Shown here: in pieces, positions 1 through 12,941 of the stretch
How positions within the stretch are numbered: the first letter of the stretch is position 1
Layout: each line of letters opens with the position of its first letter
Translations under genes and position numbers: made by a program
The notes under the pieces: generated by a model
Database searches by the model: none
Told to the model about the DNA's origin: nothing
The model's input: the letters and a program-made list of their open reading frames with translations, nothing else
NCBI GenBank assembly: GCA_028023455.1
Contig: JAQFVV010012420.1
Coordinates: 4,716,001 to 4,780,000, forward strand
DNA length: 64,000 bases
Source: Epiperipatus broadwayi
Lineage: Eukaryota > Onychophora > Udeonychophora > Euonychophora > Peripatidae
Reading direction: 5' to 3'

Positions 1-600
1 GACTAAATTGAAAAAAAAACTGCCTTTGAAATAAATAAGCATACAAAACATCAGGTGATATTAATGTACTTCTTTTCTAGGTAAAGGATGACAAGACCTA
101 CAAATAGCAGAAAACTAAAATCTTTAAAATATTTACAAATTCATTTTATATCAGAACTATATAATAATGCAAGTGAGTTACCTTTGGTTCAAAACATAAG
201 AGCTTTTGTTGGATTTCAGGCTTTTAGCTGCTTAAATAAATTAGTTTCAGCTTTGAGTCTTAGTTCTTATTGATGAAAACAAAAAACAGAAACCTAGTGA
301 AGGGAAGTATTATAGCATAATATCATTTCTGCCCATTGATTACTCAAGTTTATATAAGTAGATGATTCTAGTAAAAATGAAGAATATCTTTCTTAGAAAC
401 AAATAAACATATGATAAAATATGTTTTATTAATATTAATGAGAAGATAAGTTTTGTCATAAGGAATTTTAATATTTTTTAATGTCTTGAATAAAAACTGA
501 ATATATATATATATTGAAGCACTCAAATCTGTTGCACACATTTGGCTTCACTTTCTGGTGATGTTTGAACCTGCAAACATGGGTTCAAACCCAATCATTT
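1..600. other. AT-rich non-coding DNA
   Basis: No recognisable gene, repeat boundary or RNA. A short open frame at 88-273 has no recognisable domain and is the length expected by chance. Confidence 0.5.
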
Positions 601-622
601 AATTATAAACCACTAGGGAGTG
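543..622 (-). repeat. possible tRNA-like SINE head
   Basis: Read on the minus strand, an A-box-like stretch (TAGTGGTTTA) is followed about 40 bases later by a B-box-like GGTTCAAAC. The spacing suits a tRNA promoter, but the region is partly self-complementary (GGGTTTGAACCC) and no body, tail or target duplication could be defined. It may be a degenerate tRNA-SINE head or chance. Confidence 0.25.
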
Positions 623-3600
623 AAGGTATACCAATGCGCATGATTGTTTATGTCTCTGTAAACTTCTACTCGTCTAAAGTTAATATGCATATAAATTATA
701 TATTTCTATTACGGTAAACAATCATGCGTATGTGTGTGTAACAGATAAAACTTAATAATTAAAAGCGTTATACTATGTATATTTTTATTCATATATATTC
801 TAATAGAGAGAAAGTTCGAGAGTGTAATGCGAGTGTATTAAATAAAAGACTTACCGTATTTTAAATTCCGAAGGAATCTGTTTTCATTCTGATACAGATT
901 TATTTAAATTTCACGTTACTTAACATTTATTCCGCAGGTCTATTTTCATCCTAAAATAGATTAAGACCAACTCTCTCGAACTTGATCTCGTTTGTATTTC
1001 AAAATTTGCTGTATCATTGTAACCATTAACACATCTGGGGATTCCCCAAAGGCAGTAACAAACGAGTATAAATACCACCGCATTTCCTAACTAAAAGAGC
1101 TCTACATGTTAATTTCTAACTCTGTTGCTGGGGGAAGTTACGTCACTCAGAACCGCAAAATGACGAGTAGAATTTAGATTTGCTTCCCCGGTCCTTCCAA
1201 GATCTATCCAATGCCAAAATACTCGTAAGCCATCGTATCCAAAATACTGCCAGAATGAATTGTATGCTACATAAAGAACGGACTGAAATGATAATTTCGT
1301 CAAAATACTGCTAAATTAACTAGATTTCGTCAAACATGGAACCAACACATGTGCACACGGCTATAAAGTTATCGGAAAGAAAGGTAATTCCCTGCCGCAA
1401 AACTGAACTCCAATGCTTTCGTCTTAATAATCCTTTTAACTATAAAACGTAAATTTCAACCTTCGATAAGATTAATTCCAACCAACTAATGTATGTCTTA
1501 TTAAACATTTCTAGTTTTGTACTCTTTGTAATGTAAAAATGTAATTGCTTGCTTTTCCCATCGGTAATGCTACACCGATTAAATGCTTAAATAATGACCT
1601 CTTTTTGATTTCTTATTGCTTTTATATTTAAATTGTATTTTACTCTCTAAACTTGAATACTAGGTTTTCACTCTTATTGTATTTTTATTTTAAATGCGGC
1701 AATTTTTCATTATTTGATATTGTGCAAATCATACCAAATTTAATATGCTAATAACTCAATCTGGTGAATCAATCCTATTGTATTTTTGCTATTCCGCAAT
1801 TAAAAAATATTTAACCGTAAATGTAAGTCTTCTTACCATGCTATAAAATTCGCCCGATTGAGAAGTACTCCTAAATTGTGTTTTATTAATTAATATTATG
1901 CCATTCGACAAGATTTAAATATATTATATACTATTATTTCACACTATTAATTAGTATTATAGAAATTGAGTAATAAATAAATTTAATTCAGATATGTATT
2001 TCTAAATGATGATTCATTTGATAAGTAGCCCGCCATCTAACAATGATTTAAGTAACTTATTTCTCGGGCAGATTAACATGCGTTTAACGAAGGGATTCTT
2101 AATTTTGTTTTATATATTCTATTATTAATATACCAAATAAGTTCTTTAAGTAAATTGTATGCCCCCTTTTTGGGATCGCTTGGATATAATTATTTCATTA
2201 CGCTAGGCTTGATTACCATTTAAGGCCATATAAATCAGGATTAAGACAAACCTGAAAGCCTTCGCCACGTGTCCCGATGATAATGTTCACAAATCAAAAG
2301 TTGCTTCATCATACTTTCTCTCATTCTTGGAATCCATATAGCACAATTCTCGGCAGAGTGTGGAGGTCCCGACTCCCACAGATTGTGTTGGTTCGGTAAG
2401 CGCTGCTATGGGTTAACATTCGACAAATCGGAACCATGGTATCTTGCCAACCACTTCGGATGCTATCCGTCACAAGTGCGGATAAGCCTATATTCTTCGT
2501 TGTCAAGTTGATGAAGCTTCTCGTCCTCTCAAGCGTTATCATTCAGTCCGCATGTTATCGTTCATACTCCCTCATATATTTTAAATGTCTGTAAGCCGTA
2601 ATGATGTGATTCTCCTAAGCCTTCCCAAAGTTCTCGTTATAAAATAGATTAAATTTGCCTTTTTATATATGTTATCGCTTATTAGCGCTATCCACCCTTC
2701 GTTAACCACTATTAAACACGTTAATCATTGATTATTAATAAAACCATAAATGCCAAGTCATATGACCATGTTAAAATAATTATGTTTTTCCTCATTCTCT
2801 TCGTAAATAATAAATGATGAATCATCTCGTAATGTCCCAAAATAACTGATTTATGGTTAATGTAACTCTTAATAAAATCCAGATGTAATCCAAGCTCGCT
2901 AGATCATTTATTGTTTAAAATGTGATGGTTAGAATAAAAGCCCACTCACAACTATTGAATTTTGTTATATTCTATGTAATTGGAAATCATGTCATTACTC
3001 GATCTAATAGCCAGGTATGGCCATTGCAATCCGTTATAGTTTTCATGATTGAAGAATGTCATAGCGTGAATAATAGAAACCCGTTAAATCATATTAGCAT
3101 ATTAAGCCGCATCGGTTCATATAATAAATTTCTTACCACGTATGTTTAGTAATGCATATCCATCAAACCCTATTATGCCATTAAGGTTAGTATGGAATGC
3201 ATAGGTGACCATAAGTGAAACCTAGATTAGGTATTCTTTGTATAATCAAGGTTCTAAGTCATTGTAAATCTCTATATCTAGCTGTTCACATATAAATCGA
3301 TTTCTAATATTAATTTCATGTTAAATAAATTTATATTTAATAACCTATCTTTTGGAGATTTTATTGGTTCATGCGTACACATCTCTTATTACTTTGCGTT
3401 ATCATTTAGTTAAGCTTAAATCTCTTGTGTCTCTACTGAACCCTCTGGGCCGGAGATAATTGGAAAGTAGGTTGCTATCGTCAGAAATGTTGTTTGTAAT
3501 GTGATAGATTTGGGAGGTGGGCAATAGGGCGGAGTTCATGAGTATCCCTGACCTGTGTATCTCGTATATGATTGAACTCTAGGTACTTTTGCTTAGATCC

Positions 3601-3650
3601 TAATTCTTGTTAGATGAACATACAATTCTGACCGGTACAATATCACAATG
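610..3650. other. CpG-rich, non-coding island of unknown origin
   Basis: About 3 kb in which CG dinucleotides occur every few tens of bases, whereas the next 2 kb contain almost none. No long open frame occurs on either strand; the longest is about 75 codons and resembles nothing I know. There are small hairpins: 633-648 pairs with 714-730 (TAAACAATCATGCG type), and AGTTCGAGAG near 811 pairs with CTCTCGAACT near 971. TATA-like elements are visible (GTATAAATA near 1068). It could be a young non-autonomous transposon, a long non-coding gene or DNA of different ancestry. I could not find terminal repeats or target duplications. Confidence 0.45.
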
Positions 3651-5849
3651 CTAACATAGAAAGATTTAATAAAAATGTTGGAATTGGTATTCAAGCAGTA
3701 TTATTGTACATTGATTTAAATCCAAATTTTTAAAACAAAAATCTTGCATACTCTTTTATATTACAAAAAAAAAAAAAAACATTAGAAAATAATCTTGGAA
3801 TTTCTCACACTTAAAAATTTTAATGTCTCTAACCCATGTTCACTTCTCAAAAATTAATAACAATAATATTACATGATCTCAAAAATGAATGAAAATAGAA
3901 CTTTATATCCATGTCCAAAAACAAGAATATTTGTGAATTATTCTATAAAAACATGCACACAGGAATAAATTACTTCATAATATTAAATAAAAATTAAAAC
4001 AGTATATGGAGTATTAGATGAAAATGTTAATTAGATACAAAAAGTTTGGTAAAAAGAATGATTTAAATTTTTAATGATGGAGAAAATTTAAAAACTCCAC
4101 TTAATAAAGAGTGTCATAATATACAAAATAATAAAAAAATAAGGCTTTTTTAAAAAATAAATTTATTATTTGACTAGATTTTGTCTATTATTATTTAAGA
4201 AGTGAAATGTAGAACATCACTTGCAGCCAACAATTTCAAAGTTTAATATTGATATAGCTGCTCTTAATGAAGTTTATTTTTCATAAAAAAAAGTTGAACA
4301 TCAAGATATCTTTAAATCAAAAACCTTAACTTCTAGAAATCACAAAACATGTGCACATATTTGTGGTTGATATTATAATTTCATCAATCATCTTTTAACA
4401 GTACTGTCTCACACATCAACTCAAGGTTTTTCTCCAAGCTTCTCCATTTACTCTTTAAATATTTATAATTACTGTTTCATTGAGATCATCTATAAACACC
4501 AAACTTTTCCATCCTTTATTTACATCTTCCAATTGTTCTTTGTGACATATCCATTATAATTTCTCTATCTTGTAGCATATGTTAAATGCAATTCTGTTTC
4601 CAGTTTAATTTTCTTAATAAAGAATGCATTTTCTGACTTTTTTGAATACTTCTACATTTCTATTTTCATTCTTCCAATTATTAAAATACTTCTCTAAAAC
4701 ATCCATTTTATTTTTCTTATGTATGGATCATACAATAATTTACTTTTATTAAATTATGGTTAAGGCTACTATAATTCTCTTTCTGATAATACATATTATA
4801 AATGTATAATAAAAAAAACCCAATTATTCTGGATTAGACAGAGAATATAAAATTTTAATATTTTGCATTACATTTTGATAAGTATTTTATGTATGGCACT
4901 TGCACAGTATATTCTGTCAGTTCTGTATTCCTAAAAAATTTGTTATCCATCATACATATATTTTGATTACAATATATACAATTATTAATTTAATATGCTG
5001 GCATGTAGAAGTGAATTTAATAAAATGGCTCATATAAATTGTGTGTCACACTGATGTTGTAGTCTGTTACAAATACGAAAATGTAATCTGATATTGTAAA
5101 CTAGTCAAATACTCTGACTCTCTTTTATGGGGTAATTTCTAAACTACAATTCTCAATTAATGTTTTGTTTTACAATATGCATTACAATATAAAAATGATT
5201 TTATTACAGTATGAGATTAACAAGATAATTTGATTTTTTTTCTGAAGATTATTAATTTTAAAAAAAAAAAACATGTATTAAGTCATATAAACAGAAGATA
5301 AATTATCACACAATCCTATTTCTCTTCTAAGAGAAAATATTACAATGATATATTGATCTTTCTGGGCTAAAAGTAACATAATAATATCTAGTTTATAAAT
5401 AGTAATCATTAATATACTTATGAAAACATAGTAATTATTATTGAGAGTGTGCAAAAATATATTACTTATAAATTAAAATATGGCAATAATCAATAGATAA
5501 ATAATAAATGAGAATAAAAGTATTTGGAAGTGTTATAATCTGAACTAACTAATAAGACTAAGTAAACTAAAATGCATCTTGGAGATCATTTGCTTTTTTT
5601 CTAATGTTCTTATTCATTTGTTTTGAAATGTGAGAATATTAAATGATAATTTTTAAATGCATAAACTCACCAATGATTACACTCTATAATTTAAAATATA
5701 TAGTACAGATATCAATCATGAGTAAAGCAAAGGAAAGACTTTATTACAGAAGCCATTCATAAATGGGTTTAACTATTTCAATTCTAAAAAAAAAAAAGGA
5801 TAAAAAAATACTTTAGAAATGAGTTTTGCAATGGCAATGCAAACTAATT
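3651..5849. other. AT-rich non-coding DNA
   Basis: Very low CpG, homopolymer runs and no recognisable coding potential. Short stretches around 4380-4740 can be read in broken frames on the minus strand, but I could not match them to any family. Confidence 0.4.
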
Positions 5850-7570
5850 AGTGACCACAAATATATCTATATGTAAAACATCCTGATCCATTGTTCTACT
5901 TATTTGATATTCTGTGATGCTGTCTTTTAACATCATCTGCAGAAAACTTTTCATTTGGAAAAATTTCAATGAATTTTTCTAGCTGTAGCTTTTAATTGTA
6001 TTCTAACCTCTTTCATATCTTCCCAATAGAAACAATCAATATTGCATTTTTTAGAATGGCTTTGAGACAATCCTTATAATGGAAATAGGATTTACCCCCC
6101 CCCCCCAAAGGATAGTCAAGTTCATCATAGAATATCATTTAGAAAGGCACAATGTATGGTTCATTAGTTGTACAAGCCCAATACAATGAAGGAGTGATTT
6201 TACAATAGTCCTTTCTATAGTATTCCAACCAGTAAGTTGAAGAATATAGTCATTAATTTTATAATCATGCCTTTATATCTTTAAAATTTTGCCAAGCATT
6301 CTTGAATGAAACTTTCCTAATGTTTTTTATATTGCAATGATAGACTCACTTCCATACAAAAAATATGCAAAATAACAAATCTACATACAGCTAATTTATT
6401 TACAGTAGTTATTTTTCTGTGACAAAATACTCTATCTTTTAATTTGTTAAAAGCAACATCAAAGTCTTTGCTGCAGCTCATTATCCAAATCCACATTCCT
6501 ATTTATAAAATGAACAATGACATTGGTTTACATTCTCAAGTTGATAACCATCCAAGCTAAAATTTGCTGAGGATTTTTCTTCCATCATTGATTGATAATT
6601 TAGGTTTTTGAATTATAAATTATTAAACCAAAATATTTATATATTGCATTCAAAACATTATAAATATTCTGTAGATCGTCTTTTAAACTGGCAAAAATAA
6701 CTCAATCATTATCATACTTTAAAATCCAGAATCCAAAAAGTTTTTTTTTTTCATATTTAATCAAATCCAAATAAAACTTTCGCCATCAAACCTCTATTGC
6801 ATTTTGATTTTTATTTCATTAAACTGCCTATAAATAGTTAAAAATACTCATGTCATAAAAATAAAGAACAGTGTTGAAAAATTTATACTTCTGTTTAACC
6901 CAAATTTTCATTTCAAATGCCTCAGACTTTCCATCTGTAGTAACAATAGTTCCTCTTATTTCTTCATTTAGAAGCTATATAATATAAATAAAATTCTGTT
7001 GACAATTAGTTAATTTCAAAAAATGTATAGACCTGTACAATTAATTGAGATGAATGATTTAACCAAATTAATAAAAGCAATATATAAATCACTCTTTCAT
7101 TCCTGAAATGTTTTATTTTGCATTTGTCTGGCAACAAAAACCACATCTATAATGCTTATTGATTTTCTAAAATCACACCAACTTTGGTAATCATTCGTTT
7201 ATGATGGGAAACAATCTCAACAAATTCCTTGAAAATATTTTTGCTGTAATAGATAATAATGATATTCTATGATAATTACTAAATTCCTGTCTATTCCTTT
7301 ATTTTTAAAATACAAAACAATAGAAGCAGCTTAATTTCATGAGTTTACATATTCCTTAAAAAAAAACTAATATATCACCACCATATTTTCAAATTTTTCC
7401 AGATATTTCATTAGGAATTACAATTTTCCATTTTTAAGGTTGCAGATAGTTAGCTTGTCTTCATTAAGCTGGATATATTTATCCAAATCTAAATGATTAG
7501 ATAAAATGGATACATCATTAAAAGCCATCATTTCATTATTCAAAAGATAATTTAAATACTCCTTCCTCAA
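5850..7570 (-). pseudogene. dead LINE reverse transcriptase (ORF2 fossil)
   Basis: Translating the minus strand through stops and frameshifts gives the reverse-transcriptase core and C-terminus of a common invertebrate LINE group (the type often annotated as craniofacial-development-protein-2-like or jockey-like polymerase). In order from 7570 downward: the pre-RT helix region (EYLNYLLNNE); palm A region (DVVFVARQMQNK, then SDLYIAFINLVKSF, where the usual FIDLTKAFD aspartates are mutated); the TDGKSE turn before a damaged VKQGC box; the damaged ADD box region followed by ASLKDDLQNIYN; FGLIIYNSKT; and the C-terminal FHSRMLGKILKI, NDYILQLTGWNTIERTIVKS and YKDCLKAIL signatures. The order is collinear with a real ORF2, so this is one decayed copy. 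The endonuclease half is missing, and the upstream end meets the hairpin repeat at about 7580. There are many stops and it is not functional. Confidence 0.8.
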
Positions 7571-7584
7571 TGTTCAAAATATTA

Positions 7585-8385
7585 TGATCATATTCATATC
7601 ATTTACATTCTTTATTACTTTTCCAATGCTTCATATAATTACAACCCACTATTGATGGTTTCAATTGCACCAGAAATCTTCTTCAGAACTATAACAACAC
7701 AATACAAATAATACATGAATACAAATATGCATGAACATATAATTTTACATTTTATATATTTATATTCTATCTTATAATCATTATTTATCTACTCACATAT
7801 ATCTTTATATACCTCTCTAAATAATTATTACCTTTTTATATATATTATACATTTTAACATTTTTATATTTTATATTTATCAATCAATATTTCCTATAATC
7901 ATATATATATATTATTTTTATTTCATTTAGTTTTTATTTTATTCTTATTAATTTTTTTAAATATTTAATTCCAACATTATATATTCATATTTTTATATTT
8001 TCCATTTATTATTATTATTCATTATATTAACATTCAATATGTATAATTTAACAATAATAAATAAATAAAATAAAAATTAAAAAAGTTAAAATATATAATA
8101 TACATAAAAAGGTAATAATTATATAGAGGTGTATAAAAATATGTGGGTATATAAATAATGATTATAAGATAGAATATAGTCTATATATATATAAAATGTA
8201 AAATTATATATTCATGTATATTTGTATTCATGTATTTGTATTGTGGTTGTTATAGTTCTGAAAAAGATAGCTGGGGCAATTGAAACTGTCAATAGTGGGT
8301 TGTAATTATAAGAAGCATTGCAAAAGTAATGAAGAACATAAATGATATTAATATTATATGGATTTGGCAATGCAATAAGAAAGAT
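7585..8385. repeat. long imperfect inverted repeat (hairpin), family shared with 48594-48980
   Basis: The left arm, about 7585-7890, is matched in reverse complement by about 8070-8385, with an AT-rich spacer. The arms share a core containing TACAACCCACTATTGA and ATTACCTTTTTAT, with scattered substitutions. The distal part of the right arm carries GGATTTGGCAATGCAAT and AAGCATTGCAAAAGTAAT. The same words recur at 48594-48980, again as an inverted pair. This is a dispersed repeat (SINE or MITE-like) present here as a head-to-head duplicate. A minus-strand open frame at 8212-8460 is a by-product of the repeat. Confidence 0.8.
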
Positions 8386-8470
8386 AAACTTATGATCACA
8401 TTCATATATGTGATTACCATTGCTAGAGTTAATAGAATTGTTATTATTTTCCAGGTCCATGTATTGATGT

Positions 8471-10576
8471 CAGCACATGAAAAAGATTAAGAATAATCAT
8501 GATCAGCAAATGTCTTTATTGCCTTTACAATTTTAATCCTCCAATCATTTTTTAAGATATCTTGTCACTCATTAAACTTTTTTCTTTAAATCTCCATATT
8601 TATTATGAAACTCCACATTTAATTTATTATTTTTCTAAGCAGAAAGTGCTACATGTTTCATTTCAATCAAATCACTAATAATAAAATCATTTTTAGAAAA
8701 CCAAGCATATTTTTTTCTTTTTAATGAATTCAAGATTAGATTTTCTTGTATATTTAACATATTTGGTAAGACAATTCCATGCCTAAATAATATAACAATC
8801 ATGTAAATCCAAATTTGAGTGTTTAATAGCTGAAGAAATTTAATATGTATCATAGATACTTTTAAAAAATGAAAATCAATTTCCTTGTGAATAAGATTGG
8901 AATAAGATAACTATCATTTTCATTTTGGAGTGTATTAATCTATAAGCTACACACACAACTATCTTTGTAAGTACTTACATAATATAAACTTCTCTTGTAT
9001 TTTGACTCCTAATTATAATGTAATATATTGGATGACATAGTTTTGAGCCTAAAAATATCTATATTTCTTTATAACAATTTTTCTCTTTAAGTAAAATGTT
9101 TATAAAAGCCAATGTGTGTATTGTGTAAACATTCAATAGCAACAGATCATTTAAATTTACATCACTAATATTATTATTTTCAGTAACTTTTGGACAAAAT
9201 GAATTATATTACATCAACACATGCATTAAAGTTTCCAAAAAAAAAAAAAAAAAGATCCAATGCTATTGCTCCAATAATGCTATCCTCTAAAAAATAAAAG
9301 CTTTGAAATGAACACATATATCATTGTGCAAACAAGTTTTAATACCATTGGCCATTATACAACAACAAACTCCCAGAATAGAAGATATTAAAGTACATTG
9401 ACAACTCAAACATCAATGCTGCTCTCCATTCTGATCTTAAAAAAAGTCTGGATCAAATTTTCAAATAACATTAACACATTATTGATTTATGATATTTATC
9501 TTTAGTACTACCATTGCCCCTTGCTTTACTACCAGTACTGATAAAAATATTTTTGTTGTGTTAATGAGTAATCTATCAGACTTGACAACCTAGCCAAAAC
9601 ATGTAAGACAGGCCATTTTAAGACCAAATTTTAAACGTTATTTATATTTCTTGATAGGTAAAAAGTTCCCTAAATAAGACTAACATACAATTTTTTCCAG
9701 CTAAAACTTCTGATTCAAACCCAGTTCCAAACTGACTCATTAAAGATTGTACTGCCTTGACTAATGATCTTAAGTAAGGACTATCAACCTATTAAATCTA
9801 TTTCCATTATTGCTCTCTTAATTCTCAAAGATTTAAAATAATAAAAAATACGAAGAAGAGAATTGGGATCAGGCTGCATATGTAATTAAAGGATGAAATG
9901 TTATTACATAAACACACAATCTCATTACCACAACTACAGAATGATAACCGATCACATGAGAGTCTCGTGATAACTGGGTCATGTACTATAAAGTGATTCA
10001 AGAAAAAAAAAAGAGACAGAAAAATCTATATTGAAAAAAGAACTTAGTCTTTGATGAATCAACGTCATATCTAATGGCAGCAGGAAAAAGCATAAAAAAA
10101 AAATCTAAATGAAAGCTTAATTGAAATACACACAGAAGTAAAATATAAAACAGCTTAAAATTTATTTATTTTTTTCAGATTAGAATGAAAAGGATAAATT
10201 GAGATCTTGTTTTTTTTTTAAAAAAAAAAAGTTGTGTAAACAAATCTCTGTTACATATTTAACATAAAATAATAAAAAAAGTAAACAGATAATTTGTACT
10301 AACAAATCAGTCTAATTAATCACCATTTTTTCTGTCAGAAGTAACTTCTTGTAATGCAAAGTGTTGATAACAAAATAATCAATCAAGGCTTTTGTTTATT
10401 GTCTCTCGTCACTTTATAATTCCAGTTTGATTTCAGCTGTTGAAAAGCAGATCGTGTCAGAGATGCTAAACCATATGTTTTAAGCTATTGTTCTGATTAG
10501 TCAAGTATAACAGCTGGGAAAATTATTGAGCAAATAAATAAAAATAATTATATATTACAAGTTTTTTTTTTTACCC
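8471..10576. other. AT-rich non-coding DNA
   Basis: No gene or repeat boundary recognised. Short open frames (for example 8635-8853, minus) lack any domain signature. Confidence 0.4.
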
Positions 10577-10707
10577 AACAACTCTACATTTCTAGTCAAG
10601 CATTGGTGGTCGAGAGGTCAACGACCGCTGCTTCCCGGGTTAGCGGGTTCGCTTCCTGGCTGATGCTATAACACATGAGGAAAAAAAAAAACAACTCTAC
10701 ATTTCTA
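10577..10707 (+). repeat. tRNA-derived SINE / tRNA retropseudogene with target-site duplications
   Basis: The insert at 10595-10689 is flanked by an exact 18-bp direct repeat, AACAACTCTACATTTCTA (10577-10594 and 10690-10707). The body has an A-box-like GGTGGTCGAGAGGT with a perfect 5-bp D-stem (GGTCG/CGACC), a B-box-like GGGTTCGCTTCC, and an AGCAT/ATGCT pair that can form part of an acceptor stem. It ends in GAGG plus 11-12 A residues. The D-arm resembles serine/leucine-type tRNAs. Long target duplications and an A-tail are marks of LINE-driven retroposition. The exact duplication suggests a young insertion. The T-stem is imperfect, so it is not a working tRNA gene. Confidence 0.85.
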
Positions 10708-10775
10708 TTCAGATGAATAATATATTATAAACATATTTTAAGGGGGAAAAACACTACCTTAAAAAGCAGTATATT

Positions 10776-10950
10776 TTGTTTTCTTCATGTACAACTAGTT
10801 GTTTAAAATTTCTTGTAAAACATTTGTTTTGTTAGTTTTTATTTGCTCTATTTTAGGGAAAAAAATAAAACTACTATTTTTTTTTTCATGTACAGCTAGT
10901 TGTGTAAAATTTCTTGTAAAATATGTTTTGTTAGCTTTTATTTGCTCTCA
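10776..10950. repeat. tandem duplication, about 105-bp period
   Basis: Two copies of a roughly 70-bp segment beginning TCATGTACAACTAGTTGT and TCATGTACAGCTAGTTGT, both continuing through AAAATTTCTTGTAAAA and TTTTATTTGCTCT, spaced by about 105 bp. The open frame 10799-11053 that crosses them is an artefact of the duplication. Confidence 0.75.
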
Positions 10951-11036
10951 TTATATATATAAAGTAAATTTTTATATGCCAGCATATTGTATACACAAAT
11001 GTGTTTTTTTTTTTAAAAAATCACATATACAAAATA

Positions 11037-11113
11037 ACCATATAATTCTATAATTAAAACCACTTTTTTTCTTTTCAAAAACTTTATTTGGTTTTAATTA
11101 TAAAATTATATGG
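11037..11113. repeat. palindrome (TAATTAAAACCA / TGGTTTTAATTA)
   Basis: ACCATATAATTCTATAATTA at about 11037 pairs with TAATTATAAAATTATATGG at about 11094-11112. A second complementary pair, TTTTTTTCTTTTCAAAAA (about 11064) and TTTTTGAAAAGAAAAAAA (about 11131), overlaps it. A small decayed foldback sequence. Confidence 0.6.
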
Positions 11114-11149
11114 CTATATGTACTGTATATTTTTGAAAAGAAAAAAAGG

Positions 11150-12941
11150 ATTGAGTCGTGATTAGAAACAGAAGTAATAGAAAATAACATATGTAAAAAT
11201 ATTTTCATGCCAAACTAAATGAAAATATATAGCTAAAATCTATATCTGTCTTATATTTGTTTTATTTATTTTTTCATAAAGTATTATTATTAACATCTAA
11301 ATATATTCAGACGCCACAACACAATTATCCTAATCATATTACAGAAAATGGCCATGTAGTGTGTTGAAAATTTTATAAACGGTCTTAATTCTATATGATT
11401 GTCTGAATCAATATCAACTTGATGATACTTATTACTATTACACTATTATTGCTACTAATAATTGTACTAATAACATCAACAATAATCATTGTGACTATAA
11501 AATTAGTATTCATGTTAAGAACAGGTATCACACAAAAATAATAGAGTGCAAGTTATACAGGGTAATTGAGATGAGAAAGTATGTTAATAGTTCTATGATT
11601 AATAGCTTGGGAGTGAGGTTAGCTATTAGTTAAAAGCTAGTCTGCAATTTAGATAATATGACTATCTGATATTCATTGATTACTTATACTAGCATGAATT
11701 ACAATATGAGTGACTGACATAAAATGAATTAAGCACGGTAATCAACTAACTGAGAATATTCTTATTACCTATATTCAGGCTGAGTCTGCCATTCTACTAT
11801 TGAACTAAACTGCACAGAATAGAATTATGTTGAAGTTATATTTAAAAGACAACCTTTAAATATGTTATATCTTAATGTAGTTTATGCTCATAAAAGAACT
11901 TAAATAAAAAAAAAAATATAGGAAAAAAATAGAATCATTACTCATGCACACAGTAAAGACTCATTATTTAAGACATTAGTATGTTCACAGCAGTTTTTCT
12001 ATAATATTTAACTTTTTTTTTTTTTTAAAAGAGTATTTAAAATTTTAAGCTATTAATTTGAATAATGTAATAAAAGTAAAAAAATATTTTCTAGATGGCT
12101 GTAATGCAAGCAGTTTCCAATTGACAATGATCAATAACTATAAACTAATCTGGGATTTCATACAATGATGAATATCTAAGATTCATTAATTACTTAAGAT
12201 AAAATGGATGACTCATAAGAAGAGTGATAGAAAATATATTATTAATTGTTTCAAATAAAAATTACATGTGAGATAATTTAATTTTATTAAAACCATGTGG
12301 ACACTTGTGTTTTAAATAAGTTAAAAACAAAAGGTATTACAATATATTCACCATAAAAATCATCAAATATTTTATTTACTATATTACTAATATCTGCATT
12401 AGAACAAATTCACTCTTATCTACTCTATTCTAAAAATATTTATTTTAAAATTAACTAATCCATAACTCTAGATGGTAGGACTACATTGAAGACAAGTTTT
12501 TCAGCAATGGAAACATTAGACTATACTTGCACATATATCATCCACTTTTACTTTTTTATACTATATAAGCTAATAATGTATAAAATCAAAAATACTTAAG
12601 GATTTGAATCTAAACTAGTAAATTTATAACTTAGTGATATTAGGGAAAGTGTAATTATTTTTGATCCTTAGGCTATAATGATATACATTAAACAAGTATT
12701 GCACGACTGTCTATGTTTATTTTCAGTATCTGAATTAGGGCGGTAATTCATTTTATTATACTATTTCAGACTCACCTATTGTAATAAATGACAAATATAG
12801 ATAACAAGTTGAATATCTAAATATCCAGATTAGTTTCTGTCTACTAGGATTCATTACACATGCACCGGTCATCTTCATTTTTTATACTAATTTGAGATGC
12901 AATAATTCTAAAATTTTGAACTCAAGATAAATTGTTTATAT
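11150..12941. other. AT-rich non-coding DNA
   Basis: Nothing recognisable; low CpG, no long open frame. It ends at the 5' edge of the LTR retrotransposon. Confidence 0.4.

Noticed and set aside
88-273. 61-codon open frame
   Set aside because: Length within chance range and no recognisable domain or splice context.
2321-2542. 73-codon minus-strand frame in the CpG-rich island
   Set aside because: Equally readable in other frames, no known motif, and flanked by stops; kept only as part of the island.
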